Of a stretch of 64,000 bases of DNA, positions 26,122 to 35,132 are shown piece after piece. Position numbers and translations under genes: made by a program. The notes under the pieces were generated by a model. That model was not told where the DNA came from. It made no database searches and saw only the letters and a list, made by a program, of their open reading frames with translations. Within the stretch, counting starts at the first letter, position 1. Each line of letters opens with the position of its first letter. The DNA is from Bog-473 sp049513455 (GTDB taxonomy: Bacteria > Actinomycetota > Acidimicrobiia > Acidimicrobiales > RAAP-2): assembly GCA_049513455.1 (NCBI GenBank), contig JBEKWB010000011.1, positions 20,875 through 84,874 of the forward strand, in the 5' to 3' direction.

Positions 26122-27483
26122 CTAATCCCCGCTGAGCTGCATGTCGGCGATGGCCAGCGTCTGACCCGCAGCCACACCGGGTAGCCAGCGCAGATCGCCG
26201 CCGATCCCGACGACGGATTGCAGCATCCGCTGCAGGCTCGAGGCCACCGTCACCTCCCGGACCGGTTCGGCCAGGGAGCCGCCGCGGATCATGAGGCCTT
26301 CGGCCCCCACCGAGAAGTCCCCGCTCACCGGGTTGACCCCTGAATGCATGCCCGTGACCGACTGGACGTACAGCCCGTCGCCGACCATTTCGAGTATGTC
26401 GTCCGCGCCCATCTGGCCCGGTGTGAGGACGAGGGCCCGGCACCCGGCGGAGGGCGTGCCCGAGAAGCCCCCGCGCACGGCGGAACCGGTCGAGTGCGTC
26501 TGCGCCCGGCGGGCCGAGACGGTGTCGTAGACGAACATGCGCAGGACGCCGTCAGAGATCAGCACGTTGCGCCGGCAGGCCAACCCTTCTCCGTCGTACG
26601 CAGACGCGCTGAACGCCCGGCCGTCCGTGGGGTCGTCGGTCAGGGTGACGGCGGCGTTGGCCACCGTCTCGCCGATCCTCCCTGCAAAGAACGACCGTCC
26701 CTTGACCACGGCCTCGCCCGACAGCGCGGACGCCACCACGGAGAGCAGCGTGGACACGACGCGGGGGTCGAACACGACCGTGCACCGCCCCGATCGGGCC
26801 TTTTGCGCGCCCAACAGCCGAGTCGAGCGCAGAACGGCATCGTCCTTCGCTTCGTCGGGGTCGAGACCGGTGGGCGACCGGCCCACGCTGAAACCCGTGC
26901 CGGTCTGCGAGTCGGCGCCCTCCCCCGCGATGGCGTCGACGGAGAGGAACGCCGTGGTCCGCCGGGACGTGGAGCGGATTCCCGTGGTCGAGGCCAGCGC
27001 CACCTCCACCCGCCCATCGGAATAGTCGGCCGACGACACCTGGCGCACCCGTGGGTCTGCGCCCCGGGTGGCCCGCTCGAGCTCGAGGGCCAGCGCGATC
27101 TTGTCCTCCAAGGGGGTGGTGATGACACCGTCGTCCCACAGGTCCTGCTCGACCGCGGCGAACCCGTCCGGTTCCGCCAGGACGACGTCGGGATCGGGGG
27201 TGGCGTAGCGGGCGTTGTCCCGCGCATCGCTCAGGGCGGCCTGGACCACGTCGGGGTCGAGCGATCCGGCCCAGGCGAAGCCCAGCCGGCTGCCTTGCCC
27301 GTCCGGGCCGTCGAGGACGATGCGGATGCCCACACCCGCCGAGTCGGCCGAGGTCAGCGACTCGACCGCGCCGTCGTACGCCCGCACCTCGTTGTCGGTG
27401 CCCCGGGTGACGTAGACCTCCATGCCTTCGCCCGGTTGGGCCTGCTCGACCACCGCGGTGGCGAGCTCCAAAAGATCGCTCAT
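26122..27483 (-). CDS. tldE: TldE/PmbA family metalloprotease partner
   Basis: A 453-residue TldE-like protein. In the TldD-TldE heterodimer this subunit lacks the zinc site and helps degrade unfolded peptides or process small modified peptides. Typical segments are GVGIRIVLDGPDGQGSRLGF, TVVFDPRVVSTLLSVVASAL and GVNPVSGDFSVGAEGLMIRG, and the C-terminus closes the last domain. The ATG at 27483 overlaps the tldD stop codon (ATGA), so the two subunits are translationally coupled and probably made in equal amounts. Confidence 0.9.
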   Translation of the reverse strand: MSDLLELATAVVEQAQPGEGMEVYVTRGTDNEVRAYDGAVESLTSADSAGVGIRIVLDGPDGQGSRLGFAWAGSLDPDVVQAALSDARDNARYATPDPDVVLAEPDGFAAVEQDLWDDGVITTPLEDKIALALELERATRGADPRVRQVSSADYSDGRVEVALASTTGIRSTSRRTTAFLSVDAIAGEGADSQTGTGFSVGRSPTGLDPDEAKDDAVLRSTRLLGAQKARSGRCTVVFDPRVVSTLLSVVASALSGEAVVKGRSFFAGRIGETVANAAVTLTDDPTDGRAFSASAYDGEGLACRRNVLISDGVLRMFVYDTVSARRAQTHSTGSAVRGGFSGTPSAGCRALVLTPGQMGADDILEMVGDGLYVQSVTGMHSGVNPVSGDFSVGAEGLMIRGGSLAEPVREVTVASSLQRMLQSVVGIGGDLRWLPGVAAGQTLAIADMQLSGD

Positions 27484-28883
27484 GCCGTGCCCCCGAGGGT
27501 GACCCCGGTGATGCGCAGCGTGGCCTGCCCGCACCCGACGGGCACGCTCTGCCCGTCCTTGCCGCACGTGCCCGGCGTCATGTCGAAGTCGTCGGCCACC
27601 GCATCGATCCGGCGGAGTACCTCGGGGCCGTTCCCGATGAGGTTGGCGTCGCGGAGAGGCACGGTGACGTGCCCGTCCTCAATCAGGTACGCCTCGGTAG
27701 TGCCGAAGACGAAGTCCCCGGTCGTGGTGTTGACCTGGCCTCCTCCGAGTTTCGACACGTAGACGCCCCTCGGGGTCTGGGCCACGATTTCGTCGGCGTT
27801 CTCACGGCCGGCCAAAAGGTACGTGTTGGTCATCCGCACCATCGGGAGATGCTTGTAGGACTGGCGGCGGCCGTTCCCCGACGAAGCCCGTCCCTCCTTG
27901 CGGGCCCGCAACCAGTCCCACATGTAATCGGTGAGCACCCCGTTCTCGATCAGCACATTGCGCGCCGGGGCCCTGCCCTCGTCGTCGACGGCGAAATTTC
28001 CCCACTCGCCGAGGACGGTCCCGTCATCGACCAGGGTGACCAGCGGGCTCGCCACCAGCTGCCCCATCTTCCCCGTGTACACCGAGGCGTCCTTGAGGAT
28101 GTGGTCGGCCTCGAGACCGTGCCCGCAGGCCTCGTGGAAGAGGATGCCGCCGCTGCCGCCGGCCAGGACGATCGGCACCTCGCCCGACGGAGCCGGGCGG
28201 GCGGAGAGCTTGGCCAAGGCGCGGTGGGCGGCCGTCCGGGCGATGTCCTCGACGTTGTGACGCTGGAAGATCTCGTAGCCCTCGGTGCGGGCCAACGACT
28301 CGTGCCCGGTCTGCATCCCGGTGTCGCCGTTGGCCACGCAGACGACGCTGAAGCGCGTGCGGACCTGGTCGTCCTCGGCCAGGAGGCCATCGGAGTTGGC
28401 GATGAGGATGCGGCGGCGACTGTCGCCGCATCCCACCTGCACCTGGCTGATGGAGCCGCCCGCCGCCCGCGCCGCCTCGTCGGCGCGTACCAGGAGGTCG
28501 AGCTTGACCGACTTGGACACCGAGCTCGGCAGCGTGCGGTCGCCACGGTCGTGGGCGGCCAGCGGACCCAATTGCATCGCCACGGTCCGCGCCTTGTCGC
28601 CGCCGTCGCGCGCCACCGATGCCGCGGCCGCGGCGGCCGCCAGGAGACCCTTCTCGCTCAGGTCGGAGGTGTGCGCGAACCCGGTCGTCTCCCCGGCCAC
28701 GACCCGGATGCCGGCTCCCCGGGAGCGACCGGACGAGAGCTCCTCGACGCGGCGGTCGTCGAGCATGGCACTGGCCGTCGTGGCATCCTCGGCGAAGACC
28801 TCGGCCATGTCGCCACCGTGGGCGAGTGCCGCCGAGAGGACGTTCGCCAGCACGCCGGGGTCGATCAGGGAAGTGTCGCTCAC
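27480..28883 (-). CDS. tldD: TldD family zinc metalloprotease
   Basis: A 467-residue TldD. The catalytic motif HEACGHGLEADHI (HExxxH) lies after GGSGGILF at about residue 247. Further TldD marks are LVDDGTVLGEWGNFAVDDEG and the C-terminal glycine-rich GKDGQSVPVGCGQATLRITG. The start is GTG 28883 (VSDTSLIDPG); although the frame is open far upstream, the sequence there is antisense to other genes. It forms the active site subunit with the downstream TldE and is divergent from the thioesterase gene 20 bp away. Confidence 0.93.
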   Translation of the reverse strand: MSDTSLIDPGVLANVLSAALAHGGDMAEVFAEDATTASAMLDDRRVEELSSGRSRGAGIRVVAGETTGFAHTSDLSEKGLLAAAAAAASVARDGGDKARTVAMQLGPLAAHDRGDRTLPSSVSKSVKLDLLVRADEAARAAGGSISQVQVGCGDSRRRILIANSDGLLAEDDQVRTRFSVVCVANGDTGMQTGHESLARTEGYEIFQRHNVEDIARTAAHRALAKLSARPAPSGEVPIVLAGGSGGILFHEACGHGLEADHILKDASVYTGKMGQLVASPLVTLVDDGTVLGEWGNFAVDDEGRAPARNVLIENGVLTDYMWDWLRARKEGRASSGNGRRQSYKHLPMVRMTNTYLLAGRENADEIVAQTPRGVYVSKLGGGQVNTTTGDFVFGTTEAYLIEDGHVTVPLRDANLIGNGPEVLRRIDAVADDFDMTPGTCGKDGQSVPVGCGQATLRITGVTLGGTA

Positions 28884-28902
28884 GGGCGGTATCGTAATCG
28901 TC

Positions 28903-29346
28903 GTGCCCGGTGCATCCTCCGACACCACTCCGCCCGCCGGGCACGGACCCCACTCGGGTCTCTCGGCCCAGGTGGAGCTCACGGTGGGCGACGTAGACAC
29001 GGCGCTGCACTTCCGTTCCGGCGATGTCGCCGTGCTCGCGACGCCCCGGCTCATCGCCTTGTGCGAGGAAGCCGCCTGCCGGGCGACCGACGGGCATCTG
29101 ACGTCGACCCAGTCCAGCGTGGCCACCCGGGTCCAGTTCGACCACCTGGCCCCGGTCGGCCTGGGCAAGGTGGTCCTGGCCGAGGCCACCCTGGTCAAGG
29201 TGGAGGGCCGCCGCCTCACGTTCACCGTCTCGGCGGCCCGCCTCGAGCGCGACGGCGGCGGCCTCATCGGCGCGGGGCGCCTGACGCGGGTGCTGGTCGA
29301 CGAGGCCACCTTCTTGGCCAAGGCCGGCGCCGCCGGCGTGTCCTGA
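28903..29346 (+). CDS. Hotdog-fold thioesterase (FlK-like)
   Basis: A 147-residue protein. LHFRSGDVAVLATPRLIALC and EEAACRATDGHLTSTQSSVA, then HLAPVGLGKVVLAEATLVKV, match single-domain hotdog thioesterases related to fluoroacetyl-CoA thioesterase. The Thr/Glu/His trio of that family can be matched to T-P-R, CEEA and the FDHLAPVG histidine. It probably releases acids from short acyl-CoAs; the native substrate is unknown. A GTG at 28903 is the likely start. Confidence 0.82.
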   Translation: MPGASSDTTPPAGHGPHSGLSAQVELTVGDVDTALHFRSGDVAVLATPRLIALCEEAACRATDGHLTSTQSSVATRVQFDHLAPVGLGKVVLAEATLVKVEGRRLTFTVSAARLERDGGGLIGAGRLTRVLVDEATFLAKAGAAGVS

Positions 29347-29405
29347 TCGGGGCCCCCGCCCCCGCCCCGGCGTCCCGGTTGCGTTCCGCGGCGGGAGCGG
29401 GACCG

Positions 29406-30548
29406 GTGGTGGCGACCTTCGTCACGTTCGGCCTCTTCTGGGGGAGCTGGGCCGTCATGGTGTTCAACATCCAGCGCACCTTTGCGCTGTCCGACTCCGA
29501 GCTCGGCCTCGTCCTGGCCCTGGCCATCGCCGTGGCGGGTGCTTCCAGCGCCGTGATGGCACATCTGGCCAACCGCGTCGGGGCGCGCCGTCTCCTGTGG
29601 ATCGCCCTCCTCACGTGGTCGGTCCTGCTGGTCGTCATGAGCACCGTGCACCAGCGGTGGGCCTTCGTCGGCGCACTCGTCCTGGTCGAGGTCGCGGGTG
29701 GCAGCATCGACACCGCCATGAACGCGGAGGCTTCGCACCGCCTGATGGGCAACCCGGCCGGACTCGTCCGGTTTCACGCGCTGTTCAACGGGGGCGCCAT
29801 CGTGGGCGCGGCGGGGGCGGGGGTCGTGCTCCACGCCGGCGTCTCGTGGCGCTGGATCTGGCCGGGCGTCGCCGTGGCGGCACTGGTGGTGGGAGTGTGG
29901 ACGCTGACCACGGACTCCGGCCAGGCGATCGGGGACCCGGGACCGGTCGCCCACGCGGACCGGGTGCACCCGGTCCAGCGCATGCGCCGCGACGGCCTCC
30001 TCGTCCTTCTCGCCGTCTTCGCCCTGGCCGAGGTCACCGAGGGGGGCGTCGACACGTGGGGCGTGCTCTATCTGCGCAATCACCTGGCCACGGGCGTGCT
30101 CCTCGGAGCGGGCGCCTACGTCGTCGGCCAGGTCGTGGCGGCGACGACCCGCGGTGCGGGCAGCGTCCTCGTGGGGCGCCTCTCCGCCCGTCGGGGACTG
30201 CTCGTGGGCGGCTGCGTGGCCGGCGGGGGGATCCTCCTCGAGTCGCTCTCCCCGTTGACGGGTGCGGCCGCCCTGGGGCTGGCGCTCGGTGCGGGCGGCG
30301 CCTCCCTCTTCTGGCCCCTCGTGATGAGCAACGCCAGCCGGCTGGCCAGCCAGGTGGTCAGCGCCGTCGGAACCTTCACCGCCGCCGGCTACATCGGCTG
30401 GGTGGCAGGAGCCCCCATCGTGGGTTGGGTCTCGCAGGCCTACGGTCCCCAGCGCGGGTTGCAGGTGCTGGCCGTGGCTGCGTTCGCGGTCGCCATCGTC
30501 TCGTTCGTCGGCTCGGAGCGGAGTCGCCAACCCGGTCGCGCGGACTAG
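29406..30548 (+). CDS. MFS transporter
   Basis: About 380 residues with 11-12 hydrophobic helices. VATFVTFGLFWGSWAVMVFN is the first, and LANRVGARRLLWIALLTWSV carries the loop-2 motif of the major facilitator superfamily. DTAMNAEASHRLMGNPAGLV and RFHALFNGGAIVGAAGAGVV are typical of the FucP/YbjJ-like sugar and drug exporter branch. I used GTG 29406, preceded by a GGGAG-like site; a TTG at 29379 is an alternative. The substrate is unknown. Confidence 0.85.
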   Translation: MVATFVTFGLFWGSWAVMVFNIQRTFALSDSELGLVLALAIAVAGASSAVMAHLANRVGARRLLWIALLTWSVLLVVMSTVHQRWAFVGALVLVEVAGGSIDTAMNAEASHRLMGNPAGLVRFHALFNGGAIVGAAGAGVVLHAGVSWRWIWPGVAVAALVVGVWTLTTDSGQAIGDPGPVAHADRVHPVQRMRRDGLLVLLAVFALAEVTEGGVDTWGVLYLRNHLATGVLLGAGAYVVGQVVAATTRGAGSVLVGRLSARRGLLVGGCVAGGGILLESLSPLTGAAALGLALGAGGASLFWPLVMSNASRLASQVVSAVGTFTAAGYIGWVAGAPIVGWVSQAYGPQRGLQVLAVAAFAVAIVSFVGSERSRQPGRAD

Positions 30549-30561
30549 CCTGGGAGCGGCC

Positions 30562-32571
30562 ATGATCCTTCAGAGCATCGAGACACCGGCGGACATCAAG
30601 GACCTCAGTCACGAGCAACTGCTCACCGTGGCCGAGGAGATCCGCTCGTTCATCATCGACTCCGTCACCAGTACGGGGGGACATCTCGGTTCGAATCTCG
30701 GGGCGGTGGAACTGACGCTGGCCGTGCACCGTGTCTTCGACTCGCCGCGCGACGTCATCCTGTGGGACACGGGCCATCAGGCCTACGTGCACAAGCTGCT
30801 CACCGGGCGGCGCTTCGGCTTCAAGTCCCTCAAGCAGGCCGGCGGCATGTCCGGTTACCCGAACCGGGCCGAGTCCGAGCACGACTGGATCGAGAACAGC
30901 CACGCCTCCACCGCCCTGTCGTACGCCCACGGCATCGCCAAGGCCTTCGCGCTGCGCGGTGAGGGCGAGAGCCGCCGGGTCATCGCGGTGGTCGGCGACG
31001 GCGCCCTGACCGGCGGCATGGCCTACGAGGCCCTCAACAACCTCGGACACGCTGGTTGCCCCGTTGTCGTCGTCCTCAACGACAACGGGCGCTCCTACGC
31101 TCCCACCGTCTCGCAACTGTCGCAGAGCCTGACCAGCCTCCGGCTGAACCCGACCTACACCCAGACGCGTGAGCGGCTGCGGAACCGCCTCCGTGGCCTC
31201 CCCGCATTTGGCCCGTTGGCCGTCACCGGTGTGCACTCCGTGGCCAGCGCCCTGCGGGAGATGGTGGCCCCGCACACCTTCTTCGAGGCACTCGGGGTTC
31301 GCTACGCCGGTCCGATCGACGGTCACGACATCGACGTGATGGAGCAGGCCTTCGCCCACGCTGCCGCGTGGGACGGGCCGATCGTCGTCCACGTCCTCAC
31401 CCAGAAGGGCCGGGGCTACGGGCCGGCCGAACAGGACGACATCCAGCGCCTCCACGACGTGAAGGCCACCAAGGTGGGCACGCTGGAGAACGCCATCGGG
31501 AGCTCGGCCGGGGCCGCCGTGGGCGGCTCCGGGGGGACCGATGTGGGTGGTGTGGCCAGCCCGGGCTCGACGCCGGATCCCGAGCCCAACCGCTCGCCGT
31601 TGCGCACCACCACCTACACCGATGCCTTCACCCGCGCCCTGTTGCAGGCCGCCGAGGACGACCCGCGTGTGGTCGCTTTGACGGCGGCGATGCCCGGGCC
31701 GACGGGACTGCTGCCCTTCCAGGCCCGCTTCCCCACCCGCTTCTTCGACGTGGGGATCGCCGAGCAGCACGAGGTCACGTCGGCCGCCGGCATGGCGATG
31801 GCGGGCCTCCGGCCCGTCGTCGCCGTCTACTCGACCTTTTTCAGCCGTGCCTTCGATCAGGCCAACCTCGACGTCGGACTCCACGGCAGCCCCGTGGTCT
31901 TCGTGCTGGACCGGGCCGGGATCACCGGTGATGACGGGCCCAGCCACCACGGCATCCTCGACATGGCGCTCGCCCTCTCCATCCCGGGCATGGCGGTCTT
32001 CGCGCCATCGGCGGCCGAGGAGATCGGCCCGATGCTGCGGACGGCCCTCGAGCTCCCGGGGCCCTCGACCATCCGCTTCCCCAAGACCGCGCCGCGTCAC
32101 ATTGACGAGAGCGAGGTGGGCGAGGGGCTCTCGGCCCGTCAGCTCCGGGCCGGGGACGGCTCGGTCTGCCTGCTCGGGGTGGGAAAGCTCGTCGAGTCGT
32201 GCCTGTTGGCGGCCGACGAATTGGCGGCGGAGGGGATCGCCGCCACCGTATGGGACGTCAGGGTCGTGTCGCCTCCGGACCCCGACATGCTCGCCGACGC
32301 CGCACGCCACTCTGTCGTCGTCACCGCCGAAGACGGAGTGCGCCACGGCGGGGCGGGTGCCTTCATCGTCGACGCCATGCATGCGTCGACGGAATCACTC
32401 GACCTGGGTCAGCGCGGCCCGATCACGCGGACCCTCGGGATCCCCCGGGAGTTCATCGCCCAGGGCAAGGCGGACGACATCCTGCGCAGTCTGGGCCTCA
32501 ACGGGGCCGGCATCGCCGAGAGCGTGCGGGGCGCCCTGCGGTCAGTTCCGGCCGGCCAGCACCTGACCTGA
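30562..32571 (+). CDS. dxs: 1-deoxy-D-xylulose-5-phosphate synthase
   Basis: A 669-residue thiamine-diphosphate enzyme that condenses pyruvate and glyceraldehyde 3-phosphate, the first step of the MEP isoprenoid pathway. GGHLGSNLGAVELTLAVHRV, WDTGHQAYVHKLLTGR and VVGDGALTGGMAYEALNNLG form the N-terminal ThDP site. FFDVGIAEQHEVTSAAGMAM and GITGDDGPSHHGILDMA belong to the central transketolase domain. A Gly/Ser/Pro-rich linker (about residues 310-345) is longer than usual. A GGGAG site lies seven bases ahead of the ATG. Confidence 0.97.
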   Translation: MILQSIETPADIKDLSHEQLLTVAEEIRSFIIDSVTSTGGHLGSNLGAVELTLAVHRVFDSPRDVILWDTGHQAYVHKLLTGRRFGFKSLKQAGGMSGYPNRAESEHDWIENSHASTALSYAHGIAKAFALRGEGESRRVIAVVGDGALTGGMAYEALNNLGHAGCPVVVVLNDNGRSYAPTVSQLSQSLTSLRLNPTYTQTRERLRNRLRGLPAFGPLAVTGVHSVASALREMVAPHTFFEALGVRYAGPIDGHDIDVMEQAFAHAAAWDGPIVVHVLTQKGRGYGPAEQDDIQRLHDVKATKVGTLENAIGSSAGAAVGGSGGTDVGGVASPGSTPDPEPNRSPLRTTTYTDAFTRALLQAAEDDPRVVALTAAMPGPTGLLPFQARFPTRFFDVGIAEQHEVTSAAGMAMAGLRPVVAVYSTFFSRAFDQANLDVGLHGSPVVFVLDRAGITGDDGPSHHGILDMALALSIPGMAVFAPSAAEEIGPMLRTALELPGPSTIRFPKTAPRHIDESEVGEGLSARQLRAGDGSVCLLGVGKLVESCLLAADELAAEGIAATVWDVRVVSPPDPDMLADAARHSVVVTAEDGVRHGGAGAFIVDAMHASTESLDLGQRGPITRTLGIPREFIAQGKADDILRSLGLNGAGIAESVRGALRSVPAGQHLT

Positions 32572-32574
32572 TCC

Positions 32575-33318
32575 TCAGGCCCGGTTGGCCCCGTTGGCCC
32601 GCACGAAATCGTTCACGGCGTAGTAGGCCTCTATCGACTCTCCGGCGTCCCCCCAGAAGCCTTCCAGCACGTCGTAGGCCATCTGCCCCTGTTCGATGTA
32701 GTGATTGTTGACGTCGGTGATCTCGAGCTCACCCCGCCCGGAGGGAGTGAGGGTCGGGATCACACCGAAGACGTCCGCGTCATAGCAGTAGATGCCGGTC
32801 ACGCCGAAGTTGCTGGCCGGGACCTCCGGCTTCTCCTCGATCCGCTGCACCCGGCCGTCGTCGGAGAGCACCGGCACGCCGAGGTGGCGGAGGTGCTCGG
32901 GCTCGCTCACCGGCGTCAAGAGGATGCGGGCGCCGTGGGGGTCGGCCCGGAAGGCATCCACCATGGGCTTTATCGATCGCTCCATGACATTGTCGGCCAG
33001 CATGACGAGCACGGCATCGCCATCGACGAACCGTTCGGCCAGGCCGAGCGCCTCGGCGATCCCGCCGGCCCTCTCCTGGTAGGCGTAGGAGAGGCGGTCG
33101 ATGCCGAACTCATGGCCATTGCCCAACAGGGGCAGGAACGATCCGGCATGCGGACCGCCGGTGACCAGCATTATCTCGTCAATTCCCGCGTTGACCAGGG
33201 CCTCTATCGACCAGGCGATCATGGGCCGGTCCCAAATCGGGAGGAGGTGCTTGTTGGTGATGCGGGTCAGTGGGTAGAGGCGGGACCCGGTCCCACCCGC
33301 CAAGAGCACACCTTTCAT
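32575..33318 (-). CDS. Glucose-1-phosphate nucleotidylyltransferase (RmlA-like)
   Basis: A 247-residue sugar nucleotidyltransferase. MKGVLLAGGTGSRLYPLTR is the nucleotide-binding loop, NKHLLPIWDRPMIAWSIEAL follows, and VLVMLADN and RIEEKPEVPASNFGVTGIYC hold the metal Asp and conserved EKP motif. It is shorter than RmlA proper (about 290 residues) and resembles the short dTDP-glucose synthase group. It likely makes an NDP-glucose for deoxysugar or cell-wall glycan synthesis. It ends three bases past the dxs stop, convergently. Confidence 0.88.
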   Translation of the reverse strand: MKGVLLAGGTGSRLYPLTRITNKHLLPIWDRPMIAWSIEALVNAGIDEIMLVTGGPHAGSFLPLLGNGHEFGIDRLSYAYQERAGGIAEALGLAERFVDGDAVLVMLADNVMERSIKPMVDAFRADPHGARILLTPVSEPEHLRHLGVPVLSDDGRVQRIEEKPEVPASNFGVTGIYCYDADVFGVIPTLTPSGRGELEITDVNNHYIEQGQMAYDVLEGFWGDAGESIEAYYAVNDFVRANGANRA

Positions 33319-33373
33319 TCCGACCTACCCATAACTACCACTCAGCATGATCATTTCCATCGTGCCGGCGGCG

Positions 33374-34561
33374 CTAGCGCGCCACACGGACGGGCAGCCT
33401 CTTGTAGGCGTTGTTGAGGTTCGAGCGCACCCGGACCGGTTCGCCGGCCAGCTCGATCTCTGAGAAGCGCCCCAGGAGCTCTTCGAAGAACACCCGGCCT
33501 TCGAGCCGGGCCAGATGCACTCCCAGGCAGAAGTGCTCCGCGATACCGAACGACAGGTGCGGGTTGGGGTTCCGGTGGATGTCGAAGCGCTGGGAGTCGT
33601 CGAAGAGCTCCTCGTCGCGGTTGGCCGAGGTGTAGTACATCGCCACCTTGTCACCGGGGCTGATGGTCACGTCGTGCAGCGTGGTCTCGGCCATTGCGGT
33701 GCGACGGAAGTAGTGCAGGGGATTGGCCCACCGCAGGATCTCCTCGACCGCGCCGGGGATCAGCGACGGGTCCTCCCGGACTTCTCGGAGCTGGTCGGGA
33801 TGGGTCAAAAGGGCGAGGATGCCCGACGACAGCATGGTCTTGGTGGTGTCGTTCCCGGCGGTGACCAGCTGCACGAAGAACGATCCGAACTCGAAGTCGT
33901 CCATGAGGTGGCCCCCGAACTCGGTGCCGAGGATCACCGCGGTGAGGTCCGGTCGGGGCTCGGCGGTCCGTCGTTGCTGGGCCAACCGGATGGCATACAT
34001 CGCCATGTCCATGGTGGCGCCGCCGTCGCCGGCGTAGTCCGCATCCTGACCGCTGGTGTTGCGCTCCGACAGCTCGTGAATGTAGCCCCAGTCCTCCTCG
34101 GGGAGCCCCATGAGGGTGCCGATGACCCGCGACGGCAGATCCGCCGTCACATCGTGGACGAACTCCACCTCCGACGAGGTGTCCACCTTTTCCATGATGT
34201 CGACGCAGACGCCGCGGATCTGGTCCTCCATCCGCCCGATCACGGTCCGGCCGAAATGGGCCAACATGGGACGCCGGTAATCCAGGTGCCGTGGCGGGTC
34301 CATGGCCAGGAGCATCCCCCGCATGGCCTCCACCTGATCCGGGGCCAGCGTCTCGATGACCACGCCACCCTCGCTGGCCGAGAACAGGCCCGGGCTCTTG
34401 GCCACCTTGACCACATCGGCGTGCTTGAGGACGGCCCAGAAGCCGCCGTCATCCATTGCGCAGAAGTGCACCGGATCACTCCGGCGCAACTCGGCCAGCG
34501 CCTCGTGAGGCGGGCCGTGGACGAAGGTATCCGGATCGGCGAGATCGACCGCGACGGTCAT
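33374..34561 (-). CDS. Cytochrome P450, actinobacterial sterol/terpene hydroxylase-like
   Basis: A 395-residue soluble P450. The I-helix oxygen-activation motif AGNDTTKTM lies near residue 235. PHLSFGIAEHFCLGVHLARL near 343 carries the heme-binding cysteine, with the unusual FGIAEHFCLG in place of FGxGxHxCxG. LLAMDPPRHLDYRRPM and RWANPLHYFRRTAM resemble the CYP124/125/142 group that oxidises sterol and methyl-branched side chains. The start ATG at 34561 overlaps the stop of the upstream cupin gene. The substrate is inferred from family and neighbours. Confidence 0.9.
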   Translation of the reverse strand: MTVAVDLADPDTFVHGPPHEALAELRRSDPVHFCAMDDGGFWAVLKHADVVKVAKSPGLFSASEGGVVIETLAPDQVEAMRGMLLAMDPPRHLDYRRPMLAHFGRTVIGRMEDQIRGVCVDIMEKVDTSSEVEFVHDVTADLPSRVIGTLMGLPEEDWGYIHELSERNTSGQDADYAGDGGATMDMAMYAIRLAQQRRTAEPRPDLTAVILGTEFGGHLMDDFEFGSFFVQLVTAGNDTTKTMLSSGILALLTHPDQLREVREDPSLIPGAVEEILRWANPLHYFRRTAMAETTLHDVTISPGDKVAMYYTSANRDEELFDDSQRFDIHRNPNPHLSFGIAEHFCLGVHLARLEGRVFFEELLGRFSEIELAGEPVRVRSNLNNAYKRLPVRVAR

Positions 34562-35019
34562 CAGCCGATCAGTACGTTGGGCGGTGGGAACCCCTGGGCC
34601 TCGCACAACGCCACGTAGGCGGCCAGCGATCCGGCGCCGTCGCTGACGCTCTCCACGTTGCCCTCCGCGTCCAGGTTGAGGTTCACCCCGTACATCTGGA
34701 ACCACACCTGTGTGTCGTCCTCGACGCACTGCAGCGTGTGGACGGAGCCGGCCGGCTCGTACAGGAACGACCCGGCGCGGTTGACATAGTCGTACTCCTT
34801 GTACTTCCAGGCCCCCGAGGTCGTGTAGCCGAAGACGGGGCCGGTGTGCCGGTGGGTCTGCACCTCGAAACCGGCCTGGAAGATGTTCTCGAGGATCCAC
34901 AACCCCTCTTCGGGCTTCACCTGAAGCACCTTGAGCTTGTTGCCGTTGCCGATGTCGACGAAGGGAAGATCGTCGGCTCCGATGTGGAATGCCTGGGGAG
35001 CTGCGTCAAGCGTTGTCAT
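34561..35019 (-). CDS. Cupin-domain protein (dihydroxyacetophenone dioxygenase-like)
   Basis: A 152-residue single cupin. FEVQTHRHTGPVFGYTTSGA is cupin motif 1 with two histidines, and FLYEPAGSVHTLQCVEDD is motif 2 with the third. The full protein resembles the 2,4'-dihydroxyacetophenone dioxygenase family. Oxygenase or metal-binding accessory activity is plausible. ATG 35019 (MTTLDAAP) is selected by AAGGAG at 35024-35029, four bases upstream. Coupling to the P450 gene by ATGA overlap suggests that they act in the same pathway. Confidence 0.85.
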   Translation of the reverse strand: MTTLDAAPQAFHIGADDLPFVDIGNGNKLKVLQVKPEEGLWILENIFQAGFEVQTHRHTGPVFGYTTSGAWKYKEYDYVNRAGSFLYEPAGSVHTLQCVEDDTQVWFQMYGVNLNLDAEGNVESVSDGAGSLAAYVALCEAQGFPPPNVLIG

Positions 35020-35132
35020 GTCACTCCTTACCTGCACACCCCTGTGCCGGGGCTTGCAATTATGCGCGCGAGCGGGGGAACCGCCGTACGGAGGGAGACC
35101 ACGGGCCGCCCGCGCCCGGCAGTCTTACTTGC

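Noticed and set aside
28884..30563. Upstream extension of tldD (a 1027-codon open frame)
   Set aside because: The extra 560 codons are antisense to the thioesterase and MFS genes. GTG 28883 gives the normal TldD length.
33319..33373. Promoter or site between the rmlA-like and P450 genes
   Set aside because: Only 55 bp with no clear -35/-10 pair or dyad.
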